From Marinobacterium_A aestuariivivens (lineage in GTDB: Bacteria > Pseudomonadota > Gammaproteobacteria > Pseudomonadales > Balneatricaceae): a stretch of DNA of 64,000 nt. Of the stretch, positions 47,129-57,294 are shown piece by piece (the stretch's first letter is position 1; every line of letters begins with the position of its first letter). The DNA lies in contig NZ_JBHSWE010000001.1 of the NCBI RefSeq assembly GCF_042661465.1, forward strand, positions 992,001-1,056,000. Direction: 5' to 3'. The translations under genes were made by a program, and so were the position numbers. Below the pieces are notes generated by a model. It did no database searches. It saw only the letters and a program-made list of their open reading frames with translations, and was not told the DNA's origin.

Positions 47129-48307
47129 TTATTCGCCCTCCAGGCCCCGGATCGGCCTGGTCGTGCCCCAGCTTTTGCAGGACGGGCATTGCCACAGAAG
47201 GGTACGGCCGGAAAAGCCGCAATGATTGCAATGATAGACCGGCTTGCTCTGCTCGAGCTGTCCGGCAAGACCGCGCAGCACCTGCAGACCGTCCCGCGCC
47301 TTTTCCGGACCCTGTTCGATATGGATGTCGATCAGCCGATTGAAGCCCTTGATCGACGGCCGTTTTTCCAGTTCTTCGGTGATGAAGGCAGCGGCACTGT
47401 CGAGGCCGCGCGCTTCACCTATCCGCTCGGCCAGCGCCAGGATCAGACTGGCAGAGGGCGCCACGCTCATCATCTGGCGCAACCAGCTGTCGTACTCGTC
47501 GAGCAGCCCCAGCTCGCGATAGCAGCGGGTCATCGGCGCCAAAACCTCGGATACGAACTGCGCATCCTGCCCGGGCACCCGCTGCAGCGAACGCAGCGCG
47601 TCGCGCCAGCGCTGCCGAAGCATCCGCACACGCGCCCGCAACAGGCTGGCGCGTACCGAGTCCGCATCCAGCATGAGCGCCCGCCCGAGCCAGGCATCCG
47701 CCGACTCGAGCTTGTCAGCCCTGAGGTCGACCTCGGCCAGCTCACAGCAGTAATGCGCCAGTTCACTGCGAATATCGTTGAAATCGTCCCGACCCAGGCG
47801 CTCGGCGGCATCCAGCGCCAGACGCCATTCGCCCTCTTTTTCGTACAGCTTGATCAGCAGACGCAACGCCTCGCAGAGCTGATCCCGGGGCGGGTTTTCC
47901 GCCACGATCTCCTGCAACAGGGCTTCGGCCCGGTCCAGCAGCCCCACGGCATCGTAATCACGGGCCAGGGCCATGCGTACACGCAGACGGTCGCTGCCGG
48001 ACAGGTCCGAACGCCGGAGCAGGTCCTGGTGCAGCCCGATGGCCCGCTCGACATCACCCTTCCTGCGCAGCAGCTTGGCCAGCGCCAGATGGGCCGGAAG
48101 GGTATCGGAGTTGACCTCGAGCGCCCGAATGAAGCTTTCGATCGCTTCGTCGGTACGCTCGTTGACGAGGTAATCCAGGCCGGTGAAATAGTCACGGCCG
48201 ATGGACGGGTGCTGTGCGAGGTTACGCCGCGACCCTTCGCGCCGGCCGAGCCACCAGCCCGAGGCGACCGCCATGAACAGCGGCACCATCAGCAGAACGT
48301 CGGCCAT
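47129..48307 (-). CDS. lapB: LapB (YciM), regulator of lipopolysaccharide synthesis
   Basis: Inner-membrane-anchored TPR protein that targets LpxC for proteolysis by FtsH. The start at 48307 gives an N-terminal anchor (MADVLLMVPLFMAVASGWWLG). About nine TPR-like repeats follow, then a C-terminal rubredoxin-type metal site (YHCNHCGFSGRTLLWQCPSC) with two CxxC pairs. 392 residues. Adjacent to lapA (one base apart). Confidence 0.95.
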   Translation of the reverse strand: MADVLLMVPLFMAVASGWWLGRREGSRRNLAQHPSIGRDYFTGLDYLVNERTDEAIESFIRALEVNSDTLPAHLALAKLLRRKGDVERAIGLHQDLLRRSDLSGSDRLRVRMALARDYDAVGLLDRAEALLQEIVAENPPRDQLCEALRLLIKLYEKEGEWRLALDAAERLGRDDFNDIRSELAHYCCELAEVDLRADKLESADAWLGRALMLDADSVRASLLRARVRMLRQRWRDALRSLQRVPGQDAQFVSEVLAPMTRCYRELGLLDEYDSWLRQMMSVAPSASLILALAERIGEARGLDSAAAFITEELEKRPSIKGFNRLIDIHIEQGPEKARDGLQVLRGLAGQLEQSKPVYHCNHCGFSGRTLLWQCPSCKSWGTTRPIRGLEGE

Positions 48308-48308
48308 T

Positions 48309-48614
48309 TCAGGCGTGGTCTTTGCTGCCCGCGCTACGAAGCTGATCGAGTTCACGGTGCGCCTGCACAGAACGCCGGCGCGCCGAACGCAACCTTGTTT
48401 TCAGGCCCAGTATGGCGAAGCTGCTCAGCAGCACGCCGAGAATGCCGCCGCAGACAAAGGCCGCGATGAGCCAGAGCGACAGGCTGGCCTGCGGCAGTTG
48501 CACGAAGATCAGATCGATCGCGACCTTGTCGGTATTGTGTATCGTAAACAGAATACCGACGAGCAGAATAAGCAGGCATACAAGGCCTGTCAGCAAGGAT
48601 TTCAACCAGCGCAC
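48309..48614 (-). CDS. lapA: LapA (YciS), inner-membrane LPS assembly protein
   Basis: 101 residues with two membrane spans (LLTGLVCLLILLVGILFTI and LSLWLIAAFVCGGILGVLLS) around the conserved HNTDKVAIDLIF, and a basic coiled C-terminus. DUF1049/LapA family; works with LapB. Confidence 0.93.
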   Translation of the reverse strand: MRWLKSLLTGLVCLLILLVGILFTIHNTDKVAIDLIFVQLPQASLSLWLIAAFVCGGILGVLLSSFAILGLKTRLRSARRRSVQAHRELDQLRSAGSKDHA

Positions 48615-48640
48615 TTGGGTCGGGCCTCCGGCGTGAACAA

Positions 48641-48943
48641 CTACAGACTGGGGTGTTCGGACAAACTGTCATTGACCTGCTCTCGCAGCTCCTTGCCCGG
48701 CTTGAAATGGGGTACATGCTTGGCCGTCAGCGGAACCGACTCTCCCGTTTTCGGATTCCGGCCGACGCGCGGCGCGCGATAGTGTAGCGAAAAACTGCCG
48801 AAGCCGCGAATCTCGATCCGGTCGCCATGGGCCAGCGCTTCGGTCATGTGGTCCAGCATCGTCTTGACCGCCAGCTCGACATCTTTCACAGACAGCTGAT
48901 TATGACGATCGATCAGTCGTTCTATCAGTTCCGACTTGGTCAT
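48641..48943 (-). CDS. ihfB: Integration host factor beta subunit
   Basis: 100 residues of the HU/IHF fold. It starts MTKSELIERLIDRHNQLSVKD; GDRIEIRGFGSFSLHYR and the intercalating arm GRNPKTGESVPLTAKHVPHF are present. IHF bends DNA as a heterodimer with IhfA. Follows the rpsA terminator, as in other gammaproteobacteria. Confidence 0.96.
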   Translation of the reverse strand: MTKSELIERLIDRHNQLSVKDVELAVKTMLDHMTEALAHGDRIEIRGFGSFSLHYRAPRVGRNPKTGESVPLTAKHVPHFKPGKELREQVNDSLSEHPSL

Positions 48944-49003
48944 GACAACTCTCCCAAAGATTCAGGCCGCCCTGCAGCCTCAGGTTCCGCAACGCGCCGA
49001 ACG

Positions 49004-49036
49004 AAAAAGCCGGGGAGCGCCTCAGCGCTCCCCGGT
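49004..49036 (-). terminator. Rho-independent terminator after rpsA
   Basis: On the minus strand CCGGGGAGCGC - TGAG - GCGCTCCCCGG is a perfect 11-bp stem followed by CTTTTT. It separates rpsA from ihfB; partial read-through is possible. Confidence 0.93.
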
Positions 49037-49039
49037 CCT

Positions 49040-50725
49040 TCAGTCCTTGTCCGACTTGTTCATCTGCGCCTTGATCAGGTCACCGATAGTCGTGGGCCCG
49101 GCGGTCTCGACGGGCTGCTGCTTCATCGACTTCAGCGCCTGCTGCTCGGCCTGCATGTCCACCTGCTTGACCGACAGCTGGATATTGCGGTTGCGGCGAT
49201 CGATGTTGATGATCGACACCTCCACTTCGTCACCGACCTTGTAGAGGCTGTGCAGGCTGTCGATACGCTCGCGGGACGCTTCGGCAATGCGCAGCTGTCC
49301 GGTGATGCCCTCGGCCAGCTGCAGCGTCGCCTGACGATCATCGAGCTCGGTTACGGTACCCTTGACCACGGAACCCTTGCCGTGGGCGACGACGTAATCG
49401 CTGAACGGGTCACCTTCCAGCTGCTTCACGCCCAGGGCGATACGTTCGCGTTCGGCATCGATGGACAGTACCACAGCGGTCAGCTCGTCGCCCTTGTTGA
49501 GGGTCTTAACCACCTGCTCGCCGGGCTGATCCCATGAGAGATCGGACAGGTGAACCAAGCCGTCGATACCGCCGTCGAGCCCGATGAAGACACCGAAATC
49601 GGTGATCGAACGGATCTTGCCGGTGAGGATGTCGCCCTTGCTGTAACGGCTGGCGAAGGCCTGCCAGGGATTTTCGCTGCACTGTTTCATGCCCAGCGAA
49701 ATGCGGCGGCGTTCGGTATCGATATCGAGAATCATCACCTCGATCTCGTCGCCGATCTGCACCACCTTCGACGGGTGAATGTTCTTGTTGGTCCAGTCCA
49801 TTTCGGAAACGTGAACCAGACCCTCGACACCGCTCTCGAGCTCCGCGAAGCATCCGTAATCGGCAACATTGGTGACCTTCGCCTTGACCCTCGAGCCGAT
49901 CGCGTAGTTGTCCATCAGCTGGGTCCAGGGGTCCTCGGTCAGCTGCTTGAGGCCAAGGGAGACACGGTTGCGTTCCCGGTCGAACTTCAGCACCTTGACG
50001 TTGATCTCGTCACCGACGTTCAGAACCTCGCTCGGATGCTTGACGCGCTTCCAGGCAATGTCGGTGATGTGCAGCAGGCCGTCGATGCCGCCCAGGTCGA
50101 TAAAGGCACCGTAATCGGTCAGGTTCTTGACGATACCCTTGAGCACCACGCCTTCCTGCAGTTGCTCGAGCAGTTTCTCGCGCTCTTCGCTGTGGGCTTC
50201 CTCGAGCACCGCGCGCCGGGACACGACGATGTTGTTGCGCCGCTCGTCGAGCTTGACCAGCTTGAATTCGAGGTCGCGGCCTTCGAGGTGGGCGGTATCC
50301 CGGGTCGGACGCACATCGACCAGGGAGCCGGGCAGGAACGCCTGCACCGTGTCGAGACTGACGGTGAAGCCGCCCCGGACCTTGCCGACGATCTGGCCCT
50401 TGACCACTTCGTCGTTCTCGTAGGCCTTCTCCAGTTCCTTCCAGGTCTCGGCGCGCCGGGCCTTCTCGCGTGACAGCAGGGTCGTGCCAAAGCCGTCCTC
50501 GACGGCCTCGAGGGCGACCTGCACCTCATCGCCGACGGCGACGGTCAGCTCGCCGTTTTCGTCTTCGAACTGCGAGCGGGGGATGATGCCTTCCGACTTG
50601 AGACCGGCATGGACCGTCACAACCTCAGTATCGATCGCCACCACCGTACCGGTCACGATCGATCCGGGCGCCATTTCGATGTCCTTGAGGCTTTCCTCAA
50701 AGAGCTCGGCAAAACTTTCGCTCAT
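49040..50725 (-). CDS. rpsA: 30S ribosomal protein S1
   Basis: 561 residues with six S1/OB repeats, each recognisable by GxxGxV or YGxF motifs (for example LTDYGAFIDLGGIDGLLHITD and VADYGCFAELESGVEGLVHVSE, in segments). It begins MSESFAELFEESLKDIEM as in E. coli. S1 binds mRNA upstream of start codons. Downstream of cmk, upstream of the terminator. Confidence 0.97.
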   Translation of the reverse strand: MSESFAELFEESLKDIEMAPGSIVTGTVVAIDTEVVTVHAGLKSEGIIPRSQFEDENGELTVAVGDEVQVALEAVEDGFGTTLLSREKARRAETWKELEKAYENDEVVKGQIVGKVRGGFTVSLDTVQAFLPGSLVDVRPTRDTAHLEGRDLEFKLVKLDERRNNIVVSRRAVLEEAHSEEREKLLEQLQEGVVLKGIVKNLTDYGAFIDLGGIDGLLHITDIAWKRVKHPSEVLNVGDEINVKVLKFDRERNRVSLGLKQLTEDPWTQLMDNYAIGSRVKAKVTNVADYGCFAELESGVEGLVHVSEMDWTNKNIHPSKVVQIGDEIEVMILDIDTERRRISLGMKQCSENPWQAFASRYSKGDILTGKIRSITDFGVFIGLDGGIDGLVHLSDLSWDQPGEQVVKTLNKGDELTAVVLSIDAERERIALGVKQLEGDPFSDYVVAHGKGSVVKGTVTELDDRQATLQLAEGITGQLRIAEASRERIDSLHSLYKVGDEVEVSIINIDRRNRNIQLSVKQVDMQAEQQALKSMKQQPVETAGPTTIGDLIKAQMNKSDKD

Positions 50726-50752
50726 GAATGCACCACCCTCGCCATGGGGACC

Positions 50753-51451
50753 CTACCAGGTCAACCCCTTGTGCCTTGCCTGTTCCAGTACCACGCTCAG
50801 AACCTCGTCGATCGTCATCGAGGTGGAGTCCAGAATCACCGCATCCGCCGCGGGCTTCAGGGGGGCCACCGGTCGCTTCATATCACGGTCGTCACGTGCC
50901 TGAATATCAACCAATATCGCTTCAAGGCTAGCACCGACCCCCTTATTTATCAACTGCTTATAACGGCGCTGAGCACGTTCTTCCGCGCTGGCATCGAGGT
51001 ATATCTTCAACTCGGCAGCGGGAAACACCACCGTGCCCATGTCGCGGCCATCGGCGATCAGCCCCGGCGCCTCGCGAAACGCCCGCTGGCGCTCGAGCAG
51101 CGCCTCGCGCACCGCCCCGCTGGCGGCGACCTTCGAGGCGGCGTTGCCGATCTCCTCGGTACGGATCGCCTGGGTCACCTCCTCCCCTTCGAGGAAGATC
51201 TGCACCTCCTCGTCCTCCCCGCGGGCGGTAAAGCGCACATCCAGGTGCGCGGCCAGCACGACCAGCGCCTCCTCGTCATCGAGCGCCACACCGTGGTGGT
51301 GAGCCGCCAGCGCCGTCAGCCGGTAAAGAGCGCCGCTGTCGAGCAGATGCCACCCCAGCTGCCGCGCCAGTAGCCGACAGATGGTGCCTTTTCCCGATCC
51401 GCTGGGCCCGTCGACACTGATTACCGGCACCGGCTTGTCTTTTGCGGCCAT
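50753..51451 (-). CDS. cmk: Cytidylate kinase
   Basis: Phosphorylates CMP and dCMP. P-loop ISVDGPSGSGKGTICRLLA (residues 11-29), LIADGRDMGTVVFP and EERAQRRYKQL. 232 residues. One-base overlap with the stop of the tyrA-aroA fusion gene. Confidence 0.96.
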   Translation of the reverse strand: MAAKDKPVPVISVDGPSGSGKGTICRLLARQLGWHLLDSGALYRLTALAAHHHGVALDDEEALVVLAAHLDVRFTARGEDEEVQIFLEGEEVTQAIRTEEIGNAASKVAASGAVREALLERQRAFREAPGLIADGRDMGTVVFPAAELKIYLDASAEERAQRRYKQLINKGVGASLEAILVDIQARDDRDMKRPVAPLKPAADAVILDSTSMTIDEVLSVVLEQARHKGLTW

Positions 51452-53664
51452 CAGCCTTCCTCCTTACGTATTCTGATCCCCGCCCGGCGGGCGAGGGCTA
51501 CAAACTCGGGGAACGATGCCGCCACGGCGGCACAGTCCCCTATGCGAATTTCATCTTCGGCACGCAACGCGGCCACCGCCAGCGCCATTGCGACCCGGGT
51601 ATCGCCGCCACTCTCGAAGTCGCCGCCGCCGAGGCGTCCGCCACGAATGCGGGCACCTTCGTCATCGAGCCGGGCATCGATGCCCAGCGCCACCAGCGTG
51701 GTCACCATGGCGCGGAGCCGCTCTGTCACCTTGGCGGCACGCCCGCCCACCGCCGGGACAAGGGTCTCGCCGCTGGCGCAGGCGGCCGCCACCATCAGCA
51801 ATGGGCACTCGTCGAAAGCCGTCGGCACCAGATCCGCCGGTACCCGGACGCCGCTCAGCGGCCGGTAGCGCACGCGGATATCGGCCACGGGCTCGGCACC
51901 CACGTTACCGGCATTGAGCAACTCGATATCGGCGCCCATCAGCCTCAGGATATCGACGATGCCCCGGCGGGTCGGATTGACGCCGACATGCTCGAGTAGA
52001 ATCTCCGAGCCCGGCGCAATCGCGGCCGCCGTCATGAAAACCGCCGCCAGCGAGATATCCCCCGGCACCGACAGTCGCGACGCCTGCAGCGAGGCCCCCG
52101 GCACGACTTCGACGCAGCCGTTCCCCGTGCGGACCTCGCAACCGAGTCCCCGCAGCATGCGCTCGGTGTGATCCCTTGTCTGCGAGGGTTCCAGCACCCG
52201 GGTATCCCCGTCGGCATAGAGCCCCGCCAGCAGGATCGCCGACTTGACCTGGGCGCTGGGCGACGGGAGGCGGTGTTCGATACCCTGCAGCCGCTGCCCC
52301 CCGCGAATGCGCAGTGGCGGCAGACCGCCGGCGCCGCTGTCGATACAGGCGCCCATCTGTCGCAACGGTTCGATCACCGCCATCATCGAGCGCTTCGAGA
52401 GCGTCGCGTCGCCGATCAGCTCCGAATCGAACGGCTGGGCCGTCAGCAATCCCGCCAGCAGCCGCATCGAGGTCCCCGAGCTGCCAAGATAGAGAGGCCC
52501 CGGCGGCGAGTGCAGGCCCCAAAGCCCCACCCCGTAGATCTTCACCGCCCCCTGGTGCGGCCCCTCGATCACCACGCCCATGTCACGGAACGCCTGCAGG
52601 CTGGCGAGACTGTCCTCGCTTTCGAGAAAGCCCTCGATCTCGGTCACCCCTTCGGCCAGGGAGCCGAGCATGATCGCCCGGTGCGAGATGGATCGGTCGC
52701 CCGGCAGGCGCAACCGGCCGGACAGCGCGCCGCCCGGCTGCGCCCTGAAGGTTACAGGACCGGTATTCTGTTGCTGTGAATAGGCGGACGCGGAAAGAAT
52801 GCGGCTGAAGTGATCCCGGGAGGCCTTGGCGCGGGTGAAGATCCCGAGCATGGCCTGACTGTCGCCGCTGGCGATCGCCTGACGCAGCTTTTCGACGCCT
52901 GCCGCGAAACGGTCAATCTGCCCGAGTATGGCATCGCGGTTGGCCAGACAGATGTCGTGCCACATGGTCGGATCCGAGGCGGCAATGCGGGTAAAGTCGC
53001 GAAAGCCGCCGGCCGCGTAACGGAAGATATCGGTGCTCTGGGCTTCCGCCGCCAGTGTATCCACCAGCGAAAACGCCAGCATGTGGGGCAGATGGCTGGT
53101 CGCCGCCAGCACCTCGTCGTGGCGCCCCACTTCCATCTGCAGCACTTCGGCGCCGGTCGACTGCCACATGCGCGCCACCGCCAGCGTCGCCGCGGCGGAA
53201 CTGGTTTCGGTCGGGGTCAGGATCACCTTGTGGCGCTCGAACAGCCGGGCATCGGCGGCCGCCACGCCGCTCTTCTCGGAGCCCGCGATCGGGTGCCCCG
53301 GGACGAAGGTCGGCGGCAGCTCTCCGAAAATGCTCCGCGCCGCCGCGACCACATTGTTCTTGGTGCTGCCGACATCGGTCAGCAGCGTCTCGGGACGCAG
53401 TGCAGGCCGTATCTCGCAGAGCACCGCATCGGTGGCCTTGACCGGGACCGCCAGCACCACCAGATCGGCGCTGCGCACCGCCTCGCACAGGTCGCTGGCG
53501 GCCTCGTCGATCACGCCCAGCGCCAGCCCGGCTTCTAGCTCTTCGGCATTGCGGTCGTAGCCGACCACGGTCTGGCAGTAGCGGCGCTGTCGCAACGCCT
53601 TGGCCAGAGAACCTCCGATCAGGCCGAGACCGATCACCAGTACACGCTTGATGCTGCTCCTCAC
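51451..53664 (-). CDS. Fused prephenate dehydrogenase / EPSP synthase (TyrA-AroA)
   Basis: 737-residue bifunctional aromatic-pathway enzyme. Residues 1-295 are the NAD-dependent dehydrogenase (VLVIGLGLIGGSLAKAL, DVGSTKNNV, GHPIAGSEKSG). Residues 310-737 are EPSP synthase of the class II kind (LYLGSSGTSMRLLAGLL, KSAILLAGLYADG, SQTRDHTERML). The fusion is known from Pseudomonas. The usually invariant active-site lysine of the LPGDKS motif is arginine here (LPGDRSISHRAIM, about residue 326). Start overlaps the hisC stop by 4 bases. Confidence 0.94.
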   Translation of the reverse strand: MRSSIKRVLVIGLGLIGGSLAKALRQRRYCQTVVGYDRNAEELEAGLALGVIDEAASDLCEAVRSADLVVLAVPVKATDAVLCEIRPALRPETLLTDVGSTKNNVVAAARSIFGELPPTFVPGHPIAGSEKSGVAAADARLFERHKVILTPTETSSAAATLAVARMWQSTGAEVLQMEVGRHDEVLAATSHLPHMLAFSLVDTLAAEAQSTDIFRYAAGGFRDFTRIAASDPTMWHDICLANRDAILGQIDRFAAGVEKLRQAIASGDSQAMLGIFTRAKASRDHFSRILSASAYSQQQNTGPVTFRAQPGGALSGRLRLPGDRSISHRAIMLGSLAEGVTEIEGFLESEDSLASLQAFRDMGVVIEGPHQGAVKIYGVGLWGLHSPPGPLYLGSSGTSMRLLAGLLTAQPFDSELIGDATLSKRSMMAVIEPLRQMGACIDSGAGGLPPLRIRGGQRLQGIEHRLPSPSAQVKSAILLAGLYADGDTRVLEPSQTRDHTERMLRGLGCEVRTGNGCVEVVPGASLQASRLSVPGDISLAAVFMTAAAIAPGSEILLEHVGVNPTRRGIVDILRLMGADIELLNAGNVGAEPVADIRVRYRPLSGVRVPADLVPTAFDECPLLMVAAACASGETLVPAVGGRAAKVTERLRAMVTTLVALGIDARLDDEGARIRGGRLGGGDFESGGDTRVAMALAVAALRAEDEIRIGDCAAVAASFPEFVALARRAGIRIRKEEG

Positions 53665-54764
53665 GCCGACAGAACCTCGGCCAGTCCCTGCAGACAGCGG
53701 GCGTTTTCGACGTCCAGCCCGATGCTGACACGCAGGTGGTTCGGCATCCGGTAGTTGCCCACCGGGCGCAGGATAATGCCAAGCTGCAGCAGCTGCTGAT
53801 AGAGCGGCCCGGCCGGGCGGCCGAGGTCGACGCAGATAAAGTTGCCGACCGATGGAATGTAGTCGAGACCGAGACCGCGAAAACCCTGCTCCAGCTGCGC
53901 CATGCCTGCGCTGTTGGTGGCAATCGTGCGGGCCAGGTAGTCGTGATCCTCCAGTACCGCCTCGGCCGCCGCCAGCGAGGGGCCGGCGACGTTGAACGGC
54001 TGACGCACGCGGTTCAGCAGGTCGGTGATGACAGGGTCGGCAGCCGCATAGCCGCAGCGCAGGCCCGCCAGGCCCCAGGCCTTGGAGAAGGTGCGGGTCA
54101 CCACCAGGTTGGGATAACGCGCCAGCAACGCCAGCCCGTCGGGAAAACCGGGCGCCTGCACATACTCGGTGTAGGCCTCGTCCAGCACCACGATCACCGA
54201 CGCGGGAACGGCATCGAGAAAGGCCGTCAGCTCGGTTTCGCTGAGCCAGGTGCCGGTGGGGTTGTTGGGGTTGGCGATAAAGATCAGCCGGGTGCGCTCG
54301 GTGATCGCCGCCTGCATCGCCGCCAGGTCGTGACCCCAGTTCCGCGCCGGCGTCACGACGGCGGTCGCCCCGCTGGCCTGGGTGACGATGGGGTAGACCA
54401 GGAAGGCATATTCGGAATAGATGACTTCGTCGCCGGGACGAATGAAGGCTCGCGCCAGCAGCTCCAGCACATCGTTGGAACCGTTGCCCAGTGTCAGCTG
54501 CTCGGGCGCCAGGCCATGGACCCGCTGCAGCGCCGTCTTCAGTCGGTAGCCGCTGGCATCGGGATAGAGGTGCAGACTGCCGAGCGCCTGTTGCGCCGCC
54601 GCCAGTGCCACCGGACTCGGCCCCAGCGGGTTTTCGTTGCTGGCAAGCTTGACCACCTGACGCAGGCCGAGCTCGCGCTCCAGCTCATCGGCGGGCTTGC
54701 CCGGTACGTAGGGCTGCAGCCCCTGAACGCCAGGCGTAGCCAGGCTGATAAAATCACAATCCAT
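53661..54764 (-). CDS. hisC: HisC, histidinol-phosphate / aromatic aminotransferase
   Basis: PLP-dependent fold type I aminotransferase of 367 residues. It has LASNENPLGPSPVAL near the N-terminus, the PLP lysine in TRTFSKAWGLAGLRCGY and LDEAYTEYV. In this gene neighbourhood (HisC2 type) it may serve phenylalanine/tyrosine transamination as well as histidine synthesis. Confidence 0.92.
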   Translation of the reverse strand: MDCDFISLATPGVQGLQPYVPGKPADELERELGLRQVVKLASNENPLGPSPVALAAAQQALGSLHLYPDASGYRLKTALQRVHGLAPEQLTLGNGSNDVLELLARAFIRPGDEVIYSEYAFLVYPIVTQASGATAVVTPARNWGHDLAAMQAAITERTRLIFIANPNNPTGTWLSETELTAFLDAVPASVIVVLDEAYTEYVQAPGFPDGLALLARYPNLVVTRTFSKAWGLAGLRCGYAAADPVITDLLNRVRQPFNVAGPSLAAAEAVLEDHDYLARTIATNSAGMAQLEQGFRGLGLDYIPSVGNFICVDLGRPAGPLYQQLLQLGIILRPVGNYRMPNHLRVSIGLDVENARCLQGLAEVLSA

Positions 54765-54871
54765 ATTGACGACTCCGATACTTCAGCCGCTTTAACCGGA
54801 CCATACGGCCGTCGCCGTTGCGTCGGTCCCATGGCCCGGACGGGAAATCAGCCCCTGACGGGGCTCCGGTT

Positions 54872-55973
54872 CTACAGCACCGCCTGCGGGTAGGAACCAA
54901 GCAGCTTCAGCTCGACCGACTCCGTCTCCAGCGCCCTGAGCACGTCCTGAACCTGGGGCTCGGAGATATGGCCTTCGAAATCAATATAGAACACCGTATT
55001 CCAGGGCCCGGACAGGGTCCGGGTTTCAATACGGGTCAGGCTGATATCCCGCAGCCGGAAAGGCGCCAGCAGGTCGTAGAGCGCCCCCGGCTTGTCGTGG
55101 GTGCAGACCAGGATGGAGGTCTTGTCCTGACCACTGGGCCCGACCTCCTGCCGGCCGAGAATCAGGAAACGGTTGCTGCTCTCGGCCTGGTCCTCGATGT
55201 TGCGCACCGCGACCTGCAGCGGATAGAGCTCGATTGCCAGTTCGCTGCCGATCGCCGCGCCGAGACCGACATCGACATCGCTGGAGGCCTGCCGCGCCGC
55301 CTCGGCGTTGGTGCCCACGGTGATACGCTCCACCGACGGGTAGTGGGCATCGAGCCAGCGCCGGCACTGCGCCAGCGCCTGCTGGGTGGCATAGATACGG
55401 CTGACGTGATTGCGATCGCCCCCGGGGGCATCAGCAGATGGTGATGGATTTTCAGCTCCACCTCGCCAACGATCGACAGCTGGAAGCGGCCGAACAGGTC
55501 CAGGGTGTGGTTGACCATGCCTTCGCTGGAATTCTCGATCGGCACCACGCCGTAGTGGGCGGTGCCGGCCTCGACCTCGCGAAACACCTCGTCGAGGGTA
55601 CCCAGGGCGCCGTGATGGCCGAAAGGCCGAAATGCTTGACTGCGGCCTGCTGGGTGAAGGTGCCTTCGGGGCCCAGGAAGGCGATGCGCATCGGCTGTTC
55701 CAGCGCCAGGCAGACGGACATGATCTCGCGGAACAGCCGCGCCACATCCGGCGCGGGCAACGGACCGGCATTGCGCTCCATCACACGCCGCAACACCTGG
55801 GCTTCGCGCTCGGGACGATAGAACACCGCATCGGCATTACCCTGGTATTTCTGCTTGACTTCCGCCACCTGCTGCGCGCAGGCCGCGCGCTGGTTCAGCA
55901 GGGTCTGGATCTGCTGATCGATCCGGTCGATCTGATCGCGCAGTATCCGCAGCTCCTTTTCCTGGTCACTCAT
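54872..55973 (-). CDS. pheA: PheA, bifunctional chorismate mutase / prephenate dehydratase (two frame breaks)
   Basis: About 367 residues after repair. Residues 1-95 are an AroQ chorismate mutase (ILRDQIDRIDQQIQTLLNQR). Prephenate dehydratase follows (MRIAFLGPEGTFTQQA, YGVVPIENSSEGMVNHTLDL, FLILGRQEV). A C-terminal ACT domain binds phenylalanine (TSILVCTHDKPGALYDLL, ESVELKLLGSYPQA). The frame breaks near 55634 and near 55418-55425. One base in each run restores FREVEAG and MPPGGDRNHVSRIYATQQA. Confidence 0.92.
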
Positions 55974-56050
55974 CACTATGCCGCTCTTTTTTGTTCATCG
56001 CACCTTGCAGGTATCGGTGCTACGCCAACCCGGCACCTTGTCGCCGACCA

Positions 56051-56118
56051 TGCAGGGTGCCGGTGACGCGCAGCGAACCGCACCGCAACGGCTGCACCGC
56101 CGGTTTCGGTGCGCACCG
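56051..56118. repeat. Degenerate GCAGGGTGCCGGTGACGCG repeat between serC and pheA
   Basis: Shares GGGTGCCGGT, GCGAACCGCACC and TTTCGGTGCGCACC with the elements at 44725-44797 and 12324-12480, but the outer arms are worn. It lies in the gap between serC and pheA, otherwise an unbroken operon. Confidence 0.65.
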
Positions 56119-56123
56119 GATCT

Positions 56124-57204
56124 TCAGCCATTATCCTTCTCAAAATCGCGCATAAAGTCGATCAGCACATCCACCGCCGCTTCGGACACGGCATTGTAGA
56201 GGCTGGCGCGCATGCCGCCAACCGAGCGATGCCCCTGCAGGTTCAGCAGCCCCGCCGCCTCGGTCTGCTCCAGGAAGAGACCGTCGAGCCGGCTGTCGGC
56301 CAGCGTGAAGGGAATGTTCATCCAGGAGCGGCTGCCCGGCTCGATCGGGTTGGCATAGAAACCGCTGCGGTCGATGAAACCATAGAGCTTCTCGGCCTTG
56401 CGGCGGTTGACCGCCTCCATGGCCTCGACGCCGCCCTGGCGCTTGAGCCACTGGAACACCAGACCGGCAAGATACCAGCCGAAGGTCGGCGGCGTATTGT
56501 TCATCGAGTCCGCATCGGCATGGACCTTGTAATCGAACATCGTCGGCGTGCCCGCGGCCGCCGTGCCGAGCAGGTCCTCGCGCACGATGACCACGGTCAG
56601 ACCGGCGGGACCGATGTTCTTCTGGGCACCGGCGTAGATCAGCCCGAAGCGGCCGACATCGCAGGGACGCGACAGGATGTTCGAGGACATGTCCGCCACC
56701 AGCGGCACCGCGCCGCTGTCGGGCACGTAGCCGAACTCGACACCGCCGATGGTTTCGTTGGGCGTGTAGTGCAGATACGCCGCCTGCGGGTCCAGTTCGA
56801 GCTCCTCCTGCGCCGGAGCGCGGGAGAAATTGCTGTCCTCGCTGCTCGCCACGACGCGCACCTCGCCGTAACGGCGGGCCTCCGCGATCGCCTTCTTCGA
56901 CCAGATGCCGGTATTGATGTAATCGGCACGCCCTGGCACCCAGCAGATTCAACGGCACCATCGAAAACTGGCTGGTGGCGCCGCCCTGCAGGAACAGCAC
57001 GCGGTAGTTGTCCGGGATACCCAGGAGATCCCGCAGATCCCGGGTCGCCTGCTCGGCGACCGAAACGAAGGCATCGCTGCGGTGGCTCATCTCCATGATC
57101 GAGAGCCCCTGGCCATGCCAGTCCAGCATCTCGTCACGGGCCTGCTGTAGAACCTCTTCCGGCAGCGCCGCCGGACCTGCACTGAAATTGAATTTGCGGC
57201 TCAT
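56124..57204 (-). CDS. serC: SerC, phosphoserine aminotransferase (frame break)
   Basis: PLP enzyme of serine (and pyridoxine) synthesis, about 360 residues. The start at 57204 gives MSRKFNFSAGPAALPEEVLQ. Other motifs: FLQGGATSQFSMVPLNLL, PLP lysine in LIYAGAQKNIGPAGLTVVI, and FIDRSGFYANP. The frame breaks near 56930-56937 in CTGGCACC; unlike the others it needs either one base removed or two added to give the family sequence NLL-x(4-5)-ADYINTGIWS. Confidence 0.92.
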
Positions 57205-57245
57205 TTTCTCGTTCGAACTCGACACTGTTTAGCGAAAACTGTAAC

Positions 57246-57276
57246 CGGGAAGTCGCCGGCCACGCCGGCGGCTCCC
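57246..57276 (-). terminator. Possible hairpin between gyrA and serC
   Basis: GGGAGCCGCCGGC and GCCGGCGACTTCCC can pair around GTG on the minus strand, followed by GGTTACAGTTTT. The T-run is weak, so it may be an attenuating hairpin instead of a full terminator. Confidence 0.4.
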
Positions 57277-57294
57277 GCTGTCAGCCGGGGCGGA

